Source of the DNA: a virus
Virus record (IMG/VR): IMGVR_UViG_3300046751_000325
Span: 1 to 28,006 of that record
Direction: 5' to 3' (one strand)
DNA: 28,006 nucleotides
Below the pieces are notes generated by a model, which saw nothing but the letters and a program-made list of their open reading frames with translations, was not told the origin of the DNA and searched no databases. A program made the position numbers and the translations under genes. Shown here piece by piece: positions 9,882-18,877 of the stretch (position 1 is the stretch's first letter; the number at the start of each line of letters is the position of its first letter).

Positions 9882-12550
9882 TAGACTATTAACTCCGCTA
9901 CTAATCCATTTACTTGCATACTAACTGGTGAATCCTGCTCAATAGTTATCTGTGGATTTCTATTATAACCTAGTAATCTAACTTCCTTCTTTCCAGTAAA
10001 GTTAGAATTTATAACTGGCCTACTGTTCACCTTCATTGATTCAGTATTCTTAACGTCAACAACCACATTCGTAATACCCCTAACTTCACCAGTAGCAGGG
10101 CCATTGCCTAAGCTTGCGTCTACAGGATTAGTAATAATCTTTGATGTAAACGCCTGACCGACTGCAATAGTTTTTCCTGCATAAGCATTTAAATCTATTT
10201 TAGATTGTGAGTCTAAGGTAGACAAACCTATTAAAGAGTTATCAGAAGTATCGACCAAATAAACTTCTGAGTTTGGCTCAAGAGTATCACTCAGATCATA
10301 GACAAAAGAATCTACCTGCAATGTTATTCTGTCGAACTTAATATAGAATGGAAAGTTTGTAGGCTCTCCCTCAATTATAAATTGAATTTTAGGATTGTCT
10401 AAATTGCTGGTAAGGACAAATGTTTCATCTAACCCATTGGGGTAAGTCCCAGTAGCGCCATCAACTACCACACTATCATCAGTAGCATCAATAATTTGAT
10501 ACTTAATGTCCGTTTGATGCACATTCATCCTAAATGATAGCCTATAGGTTATGCCTGAAAGCAAAGGATATTCAGCTAGATAAAACACTTCATTTGGATA
10601 AGTGTTAGAAAAAAGCCTTTCCATGTTAAGATTTACGCGGCTACCAGAACTAACTGTCCAATTAACATCATATGTTCCAGCTGGATAATACCAAGTAGCG
10701 GTACTTGCTCCAGATGTGTATTCAACAGGAGTTGAGTTGTTATCAAATCCAGAATCATCTACCCCAGCAAGCTGCTGGACTTGAAAAACACTATAGTTAT
10801 CTAAGAATATATTATCGTGAAACTCACAAAGATTAAGCTTGTTATTGTACCAAACATTAACAAACAACCTATCGTGAATAGCGCATACAGAAGAAAAAGT
10901 TCCATCTGTAGTAACTCTAGTCCAAGAGGCTTTCTTCTCAGCCCTGTTAGAGCTAAACAAAGATATATCACCATTTGACAAAGTTATGGCTGCATATGAA
11001 TCTGGCAATCCAAAGCCGCTATGAGCAACAGCTAAATACTTAGGTTTATCTATTAAATGAGAAGCAATAGTGGATATTGAAGTTGCAGTATAAGCCTCTT
11101 CTGTATCTGTATATAGGTATTCCCTTACAGTCCTACCGCCCATCTCCGCAAAGATAGTAGCGCCATCAATAGAGGAAGGCTGAACAAACTCAGTACCGTA
11201 TGGTGTTTGCTTTCTAATCTGAGCGTTTGTTGGAGTAATGGCTTGATTTAAGTAAGTAGGTACATACAATTCACCAGTCGCAGTAAAGATCTGCAAGTCA
11301 CGGTTGGAAACCATATATCTGATTTGGTTTACATCACCCGTTGCGGCAACAATCTGTATTGAATCTGCATCAGCGGCCTCACCTACATCAAAGTTAAAGA
11401 AACTACCAATCTTACTCATCCAGATATTATCTGGCTCTGCTATTGTTCCACCAAAGCACAAACGGTTTTCATGGAATGTTACAGCGGCAGGGTAGCCTCG
11501 AACAGCTGACCAAGACTGCTCATCCCAATCTCGAATAGGTGCGTGTGAAACTACCTTAATATTACCACCGCCATCTTCACTATCATTAGCGGTTCCACCA
11601 GCCTGATAGGTATAAGTATTCTCGTCAATAATTTCTCTGACTTGATCTGTAACATTTAATTGAGCAGTGTTAATTCCACCAGTTGCGCTAGCACCCTCAA
11701 TCGTAATTGCATCACCAACATTAAGGCCATGATTTAAATGAGTAACCTCTACAAGATTAGATCCATCAGCGGTTCTTAATGGATTTAAAACAGACAATCT
11801 TATTTTAAGAGTGTCTAAAACATTGCCAGTAACCACTGTTGCTGAAGTATAGCCTGTAATTAAAACCTCAGACTCATGATACCGAACAGTAACTCCTACA
11901 TGACTTGGAACCCAATAATCTGCGCTTGTTGTGAGCGTAATACCAGTGCCAGTTATTGCTGATGGATCTAGCGTTACGCCATTGGCTTGGAACGTAGAGT
12001 AAGGTTGATAAGTAACTTTGTTATCAGCCCTTTGATCAAAGCTATAAACGCTAATCTCAAACGCATCTAGCGCAGTTCTTGTAAGCATACGCGGTGCAAA
12101 CAAGGGGTGACAGATAAACATTACATCACCATACTGAGCAAATGTATATTCCTGCAAATACTCTTGATCAAAAGGCAAAGCATTACTGCTTGTATCTTGC
12201 GTAATAGTTTCTACTAAATGCAAGTCACCAGCAGTGGTGTAGGTTCCAGAATTATCTAAGAAGAAGCAACGAACCTTCTGATGCTCCACAGAAATTACAT
12301 ATGATTCATTATCATCAAACTCAAACTTAAACAAATGAGATTGCTCAGGATAAGAGGTATTGTAAGTAATCGAATAGTTGTAATGGTTTTTTAATCCGTA
12401 TCTCTTTTTAAGAGAGCCTTCCGCTGTAACAACCATATTTTCCACGCGCTGTGCAGATGAAGAATACACAGGAGAATCAGTTCTCATTATCAAAGAATCG
12501 CTGATTTCGCCAAATTGAAAGCTATTCTGGGGTACTCTAACTTTCTGCAT
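9881..12550 (-). CDS. Tail tubular protein B / nozzle, T7 gp12-like
   Basis: This 889-residue protein opens with a segment typical of podovirus nozzle proteins: NSFQFGEISDSLIMRTD, then an R-x-EN motif and GSLKKRYGLK. The rest is beta-rich and Asn/Thr/Ser-rich, as expected for the propeller-like nozzle that closes the short tail and carries the fibres. T7 gp12 has 794 residues. The gene is coupled to both neighbours by one-base TAATG overlaps, which fits fixed-ratio production of the two tail-tube proteins. Confidence is high from the N-terminal signature and from position right after the gp11-like gene. Confidence 0.88.
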   Translation of the reverse strand: MQKVRVPQNSFQFGEISDSLIMRTDSPVYSSSAQRVENMVVTAEGSLKKRYGLKNHYNYSITYNTSYPEQSHLFKFEFDDNESYVISVEHQKVRCFFLDNSGTYTTAGDLHLVETITQDTSSNALPFDQEYLQEYTFAQYGDVMFICHPLFAPRMLTRTALDAFEISVYSFDQRADNKVTYQPYSTFQANGVTLDPSAITGTGITLTTSADYWVPSHVGVTVRYHESEVLITGYTSATVVTGNVLDTLKIRLSVLNPLRTADGSNLVEVTHLNHGLNVGDAITIEGASATGGINTAQLNVTDQVREIIDENTYTYQAGGTANDSEDGGGNIKVVSHAPIRDWDEQSWSAVRGYPAAVTFHENRLCFGGTIAEPDNIWMSKIGSFFNFDVGEAADADSIQIVAATGDVNQIRYMVSNRDLQIFTATGELYVPTYLNQAITPTNAQIRKQTPYGTEFVQPSSIDGATIFAEMGGRTVREYLYTDTEEAYTATSISTIASHLIDKPKYLAVAHSGFGLPDSYAAITLSNGDISLFSSNRAEKKASWTRVTTDGTFSSVCAIHDRLFVNVWYNNKLNLCEFHDNIFLDNYSVFQVQQLAGVDDSGFDNNSTPVEYTSGASTATWYYPAGTYDVNWTVSSGSRVNLNMERLFSNTYPNEVFYLAEYPLLSGITYRLSFRMNVHQTDIKYQIIDATDDSVVVDGATGTYPNGLDETFVLTSNLDNPKIQFIIEGEPTNFPFYIKFDRITLQVDSFVYDLSDTLEPNSEVYLVDTSDNSLIGLSTLDSQSKIDLNAYAGKTIAVGQAFTSKIITNPVDASLGNGPATGEVRGITNVVVDVKNTESMKVNSRPVINSNFTGKKEVRLLGYNRNPQITIEQDSPVSMQVNGLVAELIV

Positions 12551-13128
12551 TAGCTACGCCTTTGACTTATAAACCTCGAAGTGTTTAGCTTTTTAGTTGT
12601 TTGCTGTTGTGAATCAAGTCTACGCGCTCTCATCAAGAACTGTTCACCCTTTTGCTCCATCAAAGAAGCTAGCTGGGCATCACGCGCAACAGAAATAGAA
12701 AGCATAGCAGCTACTTGAAACTCTACAGCCATTGTAAAGTAAGGAGGCCAGTAAGCCTCATCCGCTCTAAATATATAATCAGCTACAAGAACCTCAGTCT
12801 CGTTGGCATCGCAATAAACCTTATCTCCATAAGTATCATAGATAATAGGTTCATCGTTTATTGTTACAGCACTTAGCATAATAAGATCAGACGGAAGCTG
12901 GTAAGCTGCATCGTATCGACCAGTTGGTGCCGCTACAAGCCTACTAATCTGCTGTTGATTGGTAGCAAAGCGCCATCTTGAGTTAGTTAGCGCAGCGCGA
13001 GCAACGTCTTCATATACAGCGTCAACCACATCAGCTTCAGCCGTTCCCTCATCAAACGATTGGATAGGAGAGCCACCCATTAGTATAGAGGCGCGGGAGC
13101 ATATTTTGATTGCTGTATTTGCTGGCAT
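12550..13128 (-). CDS. Tail tubular protein A / gatekeeper, T7 gp11-like
   Basis: This 192-residue protein (T7 gp11 has 196) opens with AIKICSRASILMGGSPIQSF and continues with a segment (WRFATNQQQISRL) typical of podovirus adaptor proteins that join portal to nozzle. The family forms a twelve-fold ring below the portal. It is the first gene after the capsid gene and is separated from it by a hairpin. I see no good ribosome-binding site before its ATG: the nearest purine run (AGGAGG) is part of, or next to, the hairpin stem 20 bases or more upstream. Translation may therefore depend on coupling or on folding of that hairpin. Confidence 0.85.
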   Translation of the reverse strand: MPANTAIKICSRASILMGGSPIQSFDEGTAEADVVDAVYEDVARAALTNSRWRFATNQQQISRLVAAPTGRYDAAYQLPSDLIMLSAVTINDEPIIYDTYGDKVYCDANETEVLVADYIFRADEAYWPPYFTMAVEFQVAAMLSISVARDAQLASLMEQKGEQFLMRARRLDSQQQTTKKLNTSRFISQRRS

Positions 13129-13137
13129 AAGAAGTTA

Positions 13138-13153
13138 GGGGGCTTTCGCCCCC
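13138..13153 (-). terminator. GNRA-capped hairpin after the capsid gene, possible partial terminator
   Basis: On the minus strand a six-pair stem, GGGGGC and GCCCCC, closes a GAAA loop, seven bases after the capsid stop codon. A weak tail (TAACTTCTTATG) follows instead of a clean U-run. The hairpin could slow or partly stop transcription, or protect the capsid message end. T7 has its main terminator at the same point, just after gene 10. Confidence 0.5.
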
Positions 13154-13159
13154 CTCCTA

Positions 13160-13969
13160 TTAGTTGTTGTCGAGAACTTCAAACACACCGTCATCATCGA
13201 TAACGACAGAGCCCATAGACATCATTGATGTCGCAAGGTGCGCTACCTTCTGCGGTACATAATTGACCTCGGTCTGAACATCAGAGTTAATACCAATGCC
13301 TACAGCACGAGCGTGGTAAGCAAAGTTTTTGCCGCCAGCTACCGCTGAAGTTGAGAAGATCTTGAATCCCAAGAACTCTTTCATTGTCATGCCACCAGCA
13401 AACGGAAGGCTTTGTGGCCCAACGTAATCTGATGAAGCAAACTCATTAATGTTAAACAAGTCAGCAAATCCAGCAGGAGACATAGCTAAGTAACGCTGTC
13501 CGTCTTCCGGAATATCTTCTGCACCAAATGTTTGAAACAAGGTCAGAAGATCTGCTTTTTCAATCGCTGAAGATGTATCGTGGATTTGAGTTGAGTTAGC
13601 ACCAGCATCCATAGCTGCTACAATCAAAGCATCAGTTTGGCGACCCAAGGCAGCAGCAGCAGATTGCGCTACAGCTTGACGCTCGTTGATGTTGATTTTC
13701 AATTCATCCAGCTTGTCGATATACTCAGCTGCATAGTAATCAGCCATAGTTGCTTCGACATTGGTGTGCGCTAGTTCCATTGTAGAAACATCGCCATTGC
13801 GTGTTTTAGTTGATGCAGTGCCTTTTCCAATTACTTGGAAACGTGCAGTTGAACCAGTCACATTGGTTGAGCGTACTGTGTTGCGGAGTTTAGAACCCAT
13901 ACGCTGATATGCCATGTGAACTTCTGATTCAAACTGTTTGATAAAAGCTTGGTCAATAGTATTAGCCAT
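13160..13969 (-). CDS. Major capsid protein (short)
   Basis: This 269-residue protein lies just downstream of the scaffold cluster and just upstream of the tail-tube genes, the place of T7 gene 10. It has the composition of an HK97-fold capsid subunit: an Ala/Gly/Asp/Asn-rich body, a central helix (QAVAQSAAAALGRQTDALIVAAMD) and a C-terminal strand region ending FEVLDNN. It is clearly shorter than T7 gp10A (345 residues), so it probably belongs to one of the compact capsid families. The ATG at 13969 follows an AGGA ribosome site. No frameshifted longer form is evident at the 3' end, because the hairpin starts seven bases after the stop. Assignment is by synteny and protein character. Confidence 0.82.
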   Translation of the reverse strand: MANTIDQAFIKQFESEVHMAYQRMGSKLRNTVRSTNVTGSTARFQVIGKGTASTKTRNGDVSTMELAHTNVEATMADYYAAEYIDKLDELKININERQAVAQSAAAALGRQTDALIVAAMDAGANSTQIHDTSSAIEKADLLTLFQTFGAEDIPEDGQRYLAMSPAGFADLFNINEFASSDYVGPQSLPFAGGMTMKEFLGFKIFSTSAVAGGKNFAYHARAVGIGINSDVQTEVNYVPQKVAHLATSMMSMGSVVIDDDGVFEVLDNN

Positions 13970-14048
13970 TTTACAGTCCTATTTTGAAGTTACAGTTGCC
14001 AACGGGTATCCACTCTTTCACTTCAGCAAGGGTATCCTTTCGGGCCTT

Positions 14049-14570
14049 TCAGTGCGTTATGGGCCGTAATTCCCCATCGTAAACACTTTTTTGATTTGGA
14101 TTGCAACGCACAAAATCAACGTACTTATGCGGAGGTGATATGCTTACACCTACCGGCTCAAAGCCAAGCCACACCGCCCAGTCTACCATGATCTCATAAT
14201 CAGCAAGTATAGTCATGGTCATTTGAGGTTGCGTTTGCTCTAAATAGTTAAGCAACATCTTTGAGCCGCGAGCAATAGATGTAAAGTTTTCTTTGATTTT
14301 ATGAGAAAACATAAAGAACATCTGCGGGTAATCTTGGTCTTCGTTATACCAAAGGCCACCAACTGCAGTAAATACCTCACCCTCCTTGCGAACTAGGTAG
14401 CATTCAGAGCATTCGTACATTTCCATAATGGCTTGCTTAATATCCAAGTGTCCAAGGATTTTAAGCTCTCTTATATTCTCATGACTTAGATTGGCAGCAA
14501 CCTCATCAATATGGTCAAGAGTAAAAGGGGTTAAGTAGAACTCACCCCTCTTAAGAATCTTAACCTCCAT
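14049..14570 (-). CDS. GNAT-fold protein resembling T7 gp13
   Basis: This 173-residue protein has a GNAT-like layout: an N-terminal strand and helix (FYLTPFTLDHIDEVAANL), a central strand pair (CYLVRKEGEVFTAVGGLW), and a C-terminal segment ending WAVWLGFEPVG, which resembles the end of N-acetyltransferase domains. T7 gp13 and its relatives have this fold and aid virion assembly without known enzyme activity. The stretch where acetyl-CoA would bind lacks a clear Q/R-x-x-G-x-G/A motif, so catalysis is doubtful. It overlaps the scaffold gene by 11 bp and precedes the capsid gene, whereas T7 gene 13 follows gene 12. A genuine acetyltransferase is the alternative. Confidence 0.6.
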   Translation of the reverse strand: MEVKILKRGEFYLTPFTLDHIDEVAANLSHENIRELKILGHLDIKQAIMEMYECSECYLVRKEGEVFTAVGGLWYNEDQDYPQMFFMFSHKIKENFTSIARGSKMLLNYLEQTQPQMTMTILADYEIMVDWAVWLGFEPVGVSISPPHKYVDFVRCNPNQKSVYDGELRPITH

Positions 14571-15288
14571 AAAGACGCTTAAAGCCTTCTTCTACCTGCT
14601 TAACATAAGCAGTGTCATTCTTATCCCAGTATCTAGGATCTTGCATCATTTGATCTAACTCAGCTTGAGTTGTCTGACCTGTAGGCTGAGTGCCATCAGA
14701 AAACGAACCATCCTTAGTTGCCTCCATGATTGCCTCAAGAGCAAGAATACCTTCATGACTTTCACACATGCGCTCAATAGCTGGCAGAGATTGCTCAGGA
14801 AAAAACTTGTTTGCAAACATAGACGCTGCTTGAATGCGATCATTTGCATTGTCACCAAGCTTTGAAGCTTCAGCCTCAAGATCAGGTTGGCTTCCATTAA
14901 TGGCTTGAGCATACATCTCAATGCCTTTCTGAAACTCTTCTTGACCATAGCCGTTTTCAAATGAATGCTCTGACCACCACTGCAGTAACTCATTGTCTAC
15001 AGCAAGATCATTATCAACAATATCAGGAAGCTGATAATCACCAGCAGAATCAGGCCGATCCCCAAATGCTTCTGTTTGAATTTCCTCAAGAAGCTTGTTG
15101 CGAATGTCTTCTTCCTTAGTTCCCAGCTTTGACTCAAGCTCTTTGTATGCCTTAGCTAAGTCTTCACCACTGCTATACTTCTCAGGCAACCATTCAGGAC
15201 GTTCTGGCTGACTATCTTCTGCTACAACAAAGTCACGCTGCTCTTCTGCTGCTGGCGCTTCATTGCCTTCCATCAAGCTCTCGCTCAT
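14560..15288 (-). CDS. Capsid assembly scaffolding protein, T7 gp9-like
   Basis: This 242-residue protein is strongly acidic and rich in Glu, Gln and Ala. It has a disordered N-terminus, a segment rich in charged helix (YSSGEDLAKAYKELESKLG) and a basic-aromatic C-terminus (VEEGFKRLYGG), the usual layout of phage scaffolding proteins, in which the C-terminal helix contacts the capsid protein. The motif PEWLPEKYSSGEDLAKAYKE is typical of podovirus scaffolds. The gene lies between portal and capsid. Its ATG overlaps the stop of the small upstream gene by four bases. T7 gp9 is 307 residues long. Confidence 0.85.
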   Translation of the reverse strand: MSESLMEGNEAPAAEEQRDFVVAEDSQPERPEWLPEKYSSGEDLAKAYKELESKLGTKEEDIRNKLLEEIQTEAFGDRPDSAGDYQLPDIVDNDLAVDNELLQWWSEHSFENGYGQEEFQKGIEMYAQAINGSQPDLEAEASKLGDNANDRIQAASMFANKFFPEQSLPAIERMCESHEGILALEAIMEATKDGSFSDGTQPTGQTTQAELDQMMQDPRYWDKNDTAYVKQVEEGFKRLYGG

Positions 15289-15545
15289 TTGTTCTTACTC
15301 CTATGTGAATGTGCAATACGCTGCTCAATCAAGCCAACAATATAACGCTGGCCCTCTATATGTCGCAACTCTTCCGTAGTCACATTAGGCCCATTAACCA
15401 TTTCTATGGTAACGGAACGCAAATAACGAAGAACCTCTTTGCCCGTAGGGGTATTAAATATCTCAGCAATGTTCTGACTTATTTGAACATCCTTGTCAGA
15501 ACCTCTCTGGATTCCATCTAATCCGATATTAACTTTGTTCGGCAA
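15285..15545 (-). CDS. Small protein between portal and scaffold, unknown function, TTG start
   Basis: This 86-residue frame has no ATG. A TTG at 15545 with AGGA seven bases upstream, inside the portal 3' end, is the best start. The gene overlaps portal by 17 bp and scaffold by 4 bp (ATGA), so it is embedded in the head operon and probably coupled. The product is helical, with a basic C-terminus (EQRIAHSHRSKNK), and contains the segment GKEVLRYLRSVTIEMVNGP. Podoviruses often carry a small unnamed gene at this place. I do not recognise the family. Confidence 0.65.
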   Translation of the reverse strand: MPNKVNIGLDGIQRGSDKDVQISQNIAEIFNTPTGKEVLRYLRSVTIEMVNGPNVTTEELRHIEGQRYIVGLIEQRIAHSHRSKNK

Positions 15546-17058
15546 TCATCTGTCCTTGCTGTTGTTGCGCCATTTGCTGCGCTAATGCAGCTATTTGTCT
15601 ACGCTGTTCTTCGTCACGAATCAAGCTCTCTGGCACACCAAATTTTTTCGCAAGGTGAATTGCTGTTTGTTCACCGTCAATTAGAAGCTGCAACATCTCT
15701 GGGCCAAAGGCTCCACCAACCAATTCAAGGAAGCGAGCAACGCTCGAAATGTCCTGATTTGATTGAGCTTGTGCAAGGGGAGACACAGAACGGACTTTAA
15801 CTTCCCGTCCGTTTACTGTAGGAACTTCTATGCGGCCCTGCTTCTTTAAGATGTATATTACACGCTGAAGTACGGGCTGCACGAGCTCTGCTTGCAGACG
15901 CCCAAATGCAGATCCCATTCTTCTAGCCAAGTCACCCATACGCTCCGCTACCTCAGTTGCAGTTGCAGGTGTTTTATCAGGGTTCCCAAGCATGTCGTTG
16001 TATAGAGCCCGCTTAATATTCAAGCGCATGTCACTAAGAACAAGCTGCGCTACATCAAACCGACCAGCGGCTTGTATAGGCTGAAGACCAGCAGAACCCA
16101 TAGCTTTCGGTATGATAGATCCGGGCACTAAATTAATCGTGTCAGGGTTGATTACGCCATCATCTTCCATCTGGTAAATACCAGAGATAGACATCTGAGC
16201 ATTCTCAAGGATAAGCTCGATAGTAAGATTCGTAGTCTTAATAGCAGATAGAGCGTTAAGCAGTGGGCCGCGTCCATAAATCTCACCAGCACACTTGCCC
16301 CAACGAAAGCAAACAAAGGGATTAGAGCCAAGACCAGTCATCTCTTTAGCGTAAAGCAAAGTCTTAGTAGTCATGCAGATCGCATAGTGAAAGTAAGCTT
16401 CTTCATTCTTCTTTTTGTAGTCGCGGCAAACAACCTCAAGCACAGTCGTTTCACGATCAGATCCCATTAAGGAAGTTACCTTTTGGTCAAAGGTTCCCTT
16501 GGGATACATAATAGGAAGATGATCAAACTTAACCTTTTTTCGTTCACGATAAACGTGATCGATCTTATCATCGGGACCGGTGTCAAGGACCACATGAGGG
16601 AGCGGAATTGCTGAGAAGTTTACAGGATTGATTGCATCCCCCTCTTCTACGCACAAGACACCAGTACCCACAGCCAAATCCATGAAGGATTCATGAACCT
16701 CTTGGCTGAAATTAGAGTTTTGAAGAACCTCAAATACATATTCAGTTACTTCATCAAGCTCATTATCTATAGCTTCACGCTGATCTGGCGGCACTTCACT
16801 ACCAGCCATAAGATCAGCCCATCGAGCAAAGTTAGGAACTAAGCCAGACTGCAAGCGGCTAGCAAACTCCTGCACACCAACCACTGCCGTTTCGTCAAAG
16901 ATCTTATCATCTCTGCGCTGACCAGCTTCTTCATAATAAAATGACTCACGCTGAGGCAAAGCATACTCATAGCATTCCTCAAACAACGGAACCCAGTTCT
17001 CACGAAAGGCTTTTGCCTTCTGATAACTTTGAATATATTGCTTTGCTATATCAGCCAT
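15529..17058 (-). CDS. Portal protein (head-to-tail connector), T7 gp8-like
   Basis: This 509-residue protein (T7 gp8 has 536) forms the twelve-fold ring through which DNA is packaged and ejected, and which seeds capsid assembly. Recognisable podovirus portal segments include the N-terminal WVPLFEECYEYALPQRESFY, LQSGLVPNFARWADL, and the central region NDMLGNPDKTPATATEVAER before the long clip/barrel helices. The C-terminus is Gln-rich (ALAQQMAQQQQGQ), as is usual for barrel tails. It is coupled to the upstream small gene by TAATG. The position after terL and before scaffold agrees. Confidence 0.92.
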   Translation of the reverse strand: MADIAKQYIQSYQKAKAFRENWVPLFEECYEYALPQRESFYYEEAGQRRDDKIFDETAVVGVQEFASRLQSGLVPNFARWADLMAGSEVPPDQREAIDNELDEVTEYVFEVLQNSNFSQEVHESFMDLAVGTGVLCVEEGDAINPVNFSAIPLPHVVLDTGPDDKIDHVYRERKKVKFDHLPIMYPKGTFDQKVTSLMGSDRETTVLEVVCRDYKKKNEEAYFHYAICMTTKTLLYAKEMTGLGSNPFVCFRWGKCAGEIYGRGPLLNALSAIKTTNLTIELILENAQMSISGIYQMEDDGVINPDTINLVPGSIIPKAMGSAGLQPIQAAGRFDVAQLVLSDMRLNIKRALYNDMLGNPDKTPATATEVAERMGDLARRMGSAFGRLQAELVQPVLQRVIYILKKQGRIEVPTVNGREVKVRSVSPLAQAQSNQDISSVARFLELVGGAFGPEMLQLLIDGEQTAIHLAKKFGVPESLIRDEEQRRQIAALAQQMAQQQQGQMIAEQS

Positions 17059-17291
17059 TAGCCAAACCTACCTAAGAATCCACCGCCACCGGCTCTAAAC
17101 AAAGAACGGCGACCAGCACCACCACGCATACCGCTTCTGCGAGTTCTGTTTTCTAAAGCTGCAGAAACATCTTCACGCTTTTGCCTAGCTCTTTTTTGAA
17201 TCTCTTCAGATTTAGCTTGCTCAGCTTCTATTCTTTGATCTGCTGCTGCTTGCTTTTCAGCCTGACTAGGGCCGCCGCCACCAAAACACAT
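17058..17291 (-). CDS. Small Gly/Arg-rich protein (MCFG type) upstream of portal
   Basis: This 77-residue protein begins MCFGGGG. It has a charged helical middle (QAAADQRIEAEQAKSEEIQK) and a Gly/Arg-rich tail (GGAGRRSLFRAGGGGFLGRF). A strong ribosome site (AAAGGAG, seven bases before the ATG) and the promoter motif P2 precede it, so it heads the portal-scaffold-capsid transcript. Small proteins of this kind occur just before portal in marine podoviruses, but I know no function. The 58-residue protein at 20625-20801 shares its ends (MCFG start, RRSL near the C-terminus), which suggests a paralogue. Confidence 0.8.
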   Translation of the reverse strand: MCFGGGGPSQAEKQAAADQRIEAEQAKSEEIQKRARQKREDVSAALENRTRRSGMRGGAGRRSLFRAGGGGFLGRFG

Positions 17292-17320
17292 ATTAATCTC
17301 CTTTGTTTTTTACTCGTAAG

Positions 17321-17350
17321 CATAGAAGATAGAAAACATCAATGCACAAA
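17321..17350 (-). promoter_or_regulatory. Putative late promoter P2 (TTTGTGCATTG motif) before the portal operon
   Basis: The 11-mer TTTGTGCATTG occupies 17350-17340 on the minus strand, in the 62-bp gap after terL, 49 bp before the ATG of the MCFG gene. A -10-like TCTATG (17326-17321) lies 17 bp past TTGTGC. The gap also holds a run of six T right after the terL stop, which overlaps the start of the motif. Confidence 0.5.
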
Positions 17351-17353
17351 AAA

Positions 17354-18877
17354 CTACAGCCGTGACCAGAAGCTAGGTTTGTTTCTCTGTTTTGCGCCTC
17401 TACTAAACACATCAAAGTTACGCTTGGCAACCACTGGCCTTGCTGGCTTTTGACTGTTCATCAAAGCCCTGCCTTCACCAGCACCCAAGAATAAATACTG
17501 AGCCGCATCGTGAACGTGGCTAAACATATTCTTATCTGGTTTGTCTGCGTACCTCTCACCGCTTACTTCCATACGCTTATAGGCATAGCCACCTTCAAAC
17601 CCTTTAATTAACTGGGGACAACGCCTGTCTATTAGTAGTGCTGGCTTACCTTCGACCATCTTCGTCAACTGGGAGGAAACCGACTCTAGTCGGAGGTCAA
17701 CAGAGTTGGAAGGCGCAGGAAACGCCTTCAAGCCAGCACCGCGCAGAATATGAAAGGGAGTCGATTCATCAGTCTGCGCTCTAAAATCACCCGCAGGATC
17801 GCCGTAAATAATTACCTCAGAGGCAGCAGCAAACCTAGTAGATAGTTCATTTCTAAGAACCTCGGCAAAACGCACGATGCCCATGTCTACCGCCACAATT
17901 TCTGACTGTAGAAACCACCGCCCCCTTACCTTTTGACCAAAGACCGCAGCAGGAGTTAGACCAAAATCCACACCAACATAGACTGGCATGTTTGCAGCAA
18001 CGGGTATTTCTTCTTGAGCTATGTGAACTTCGGATGCAAACATTGGATATACAGGCTTTCCGTCTTGAATATGCCCCAATCGGTTCATCACATAAACATC
18101 TATCCATGATTTAGTCTTTCCTCGAATGAGGTTTGGATAGTAGCTCTTGAGCATGTTCTTTGTGTTTTCAGCCTTTGGGTTTGGATCATAGTCTTCTATT
18201 TCTCCGTCTTCTGTTTTCCTCTCAACCATACCAGCGGGCTGGGTAAAGAAAGACCAGTTATCTGGTTTGACCAGCATCTTAGCTTGCTCACGCGGAATAT
18301 GATCTGGGATTGGAACTTCGCCAGACATAATCGGCCACCAGTGATCTTCCTCAGGGGCGTTTGTATCGGCAATAACGCCAGTCCAAGAAGGCCCACCATC
18401 ACGCATAGAAGGAAACCTGCCAACACGCATCGTACAGGCATCGATAATACTCTTGGGAATCTCCCTAGCTTCGTTGATCCAGATCCCCGTAAGCTCCAAA
18501 GAAAGAAGCTTCTTAACGTCTTCGGGCCTATCAAGAGCCAAGAAAAGAACCTCAAGATCTATGTCTCCCTTTTGAATGCGGTGGGTGTATGGCACTGACC
18601 AAGTAAACTTGCCCCAGTCTGATTCCGGAAACCAGTCTAGCCAAGTCTTGATAGTAGTAGTTCTAAGCTGTGGATTGGTATTACGAATAATAGCCCAGCG
18701 GCTTTTGCGTATTCCGTCTGGGCCTTTCTTCTGTTGAATAGCGCGGCGAAACACTTCAACACAACAGCCAACAGATTTACCAGAACCAACTGGGCCTCTT
18801 ACGCCACGAAAGAAGGTGTCATCTTTCATAAAGGTTTTTAGTACATTACCATCAGGCTTGTACTTAAAGTCTATCAT
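17354..18877 (-). CDS. terL: Terminase large subunit
   Basis: This 507-residue protein is the ATP-driven DNA-packaging motor and genome-cutting nuclease. The Walker A motif GPVGSGKS is at residues 28-35, and a Walker B-like strand with the catalytic Glu (IWINEARE) is at 132-139. The RNase H-like nuclease has its three acidic positions in place: VDFG (D304), GDPAGD (D360) and HVHDAAQY (D457). Length is normal for the family (T7 gp19 has 586). The ATG overlaps the upstream stop by four bases and has a poor ribosome site, so translation is probably coupled. The sequence gives no reliable statement about the packaging mode. Confidence 0.95.
   Translation of the reverse strand: MIDFKYKPDGNVLKTFMKDDTFFRGVRGPVGSGKSVGCCVEVFRRAIQQKKGPDGIRKSRWAIIRNTNPQLRTTTIKTWLDWFPESDWGKFTWSVPYTHRIQKGDIDLEVLFLALDRPEDVKKLLSLELTGIWINEAREIPKSIIDACTMRVGRFPSMRDGGPSWTGVIADTNAPEEDHWWPIMSGEVPIPDHIPREQAKMLVKPDNWSFFTQPAGMVERKTEDGEIEDYDPNPKAENTKNMLKSYYPNLIRGKTKSWIDVYVMNRLGHIQDGKPVYPMFASEVHIAQEEIPVAANMPVYVGVDFGLTPAAVFGQKVRGRWFLQSEIVAVDMGIVRFAEVLRNELSTRFAAASEVIIYGDPAGDFRAQTDESTPFHILRGAGLKAFPAPSNSVDLRLESVSSQLTKMVEGKPALLIDRRCPQLIKGFEGGYAYKRMEVSGERYADKPDKNMFSHVHDAAQYLFLGAGEGRALMNSQKPARPVVAKRNFDVFSRGAKQRNKPSFWSRL

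Noticed and set aside
14004-14037. Direct repeat GGGTATCC, 26 bp apart, before the capsid gene
   Set aside because: It is only 8 bp long, with no promoter or structure linked to it; not distinguishable from chance.
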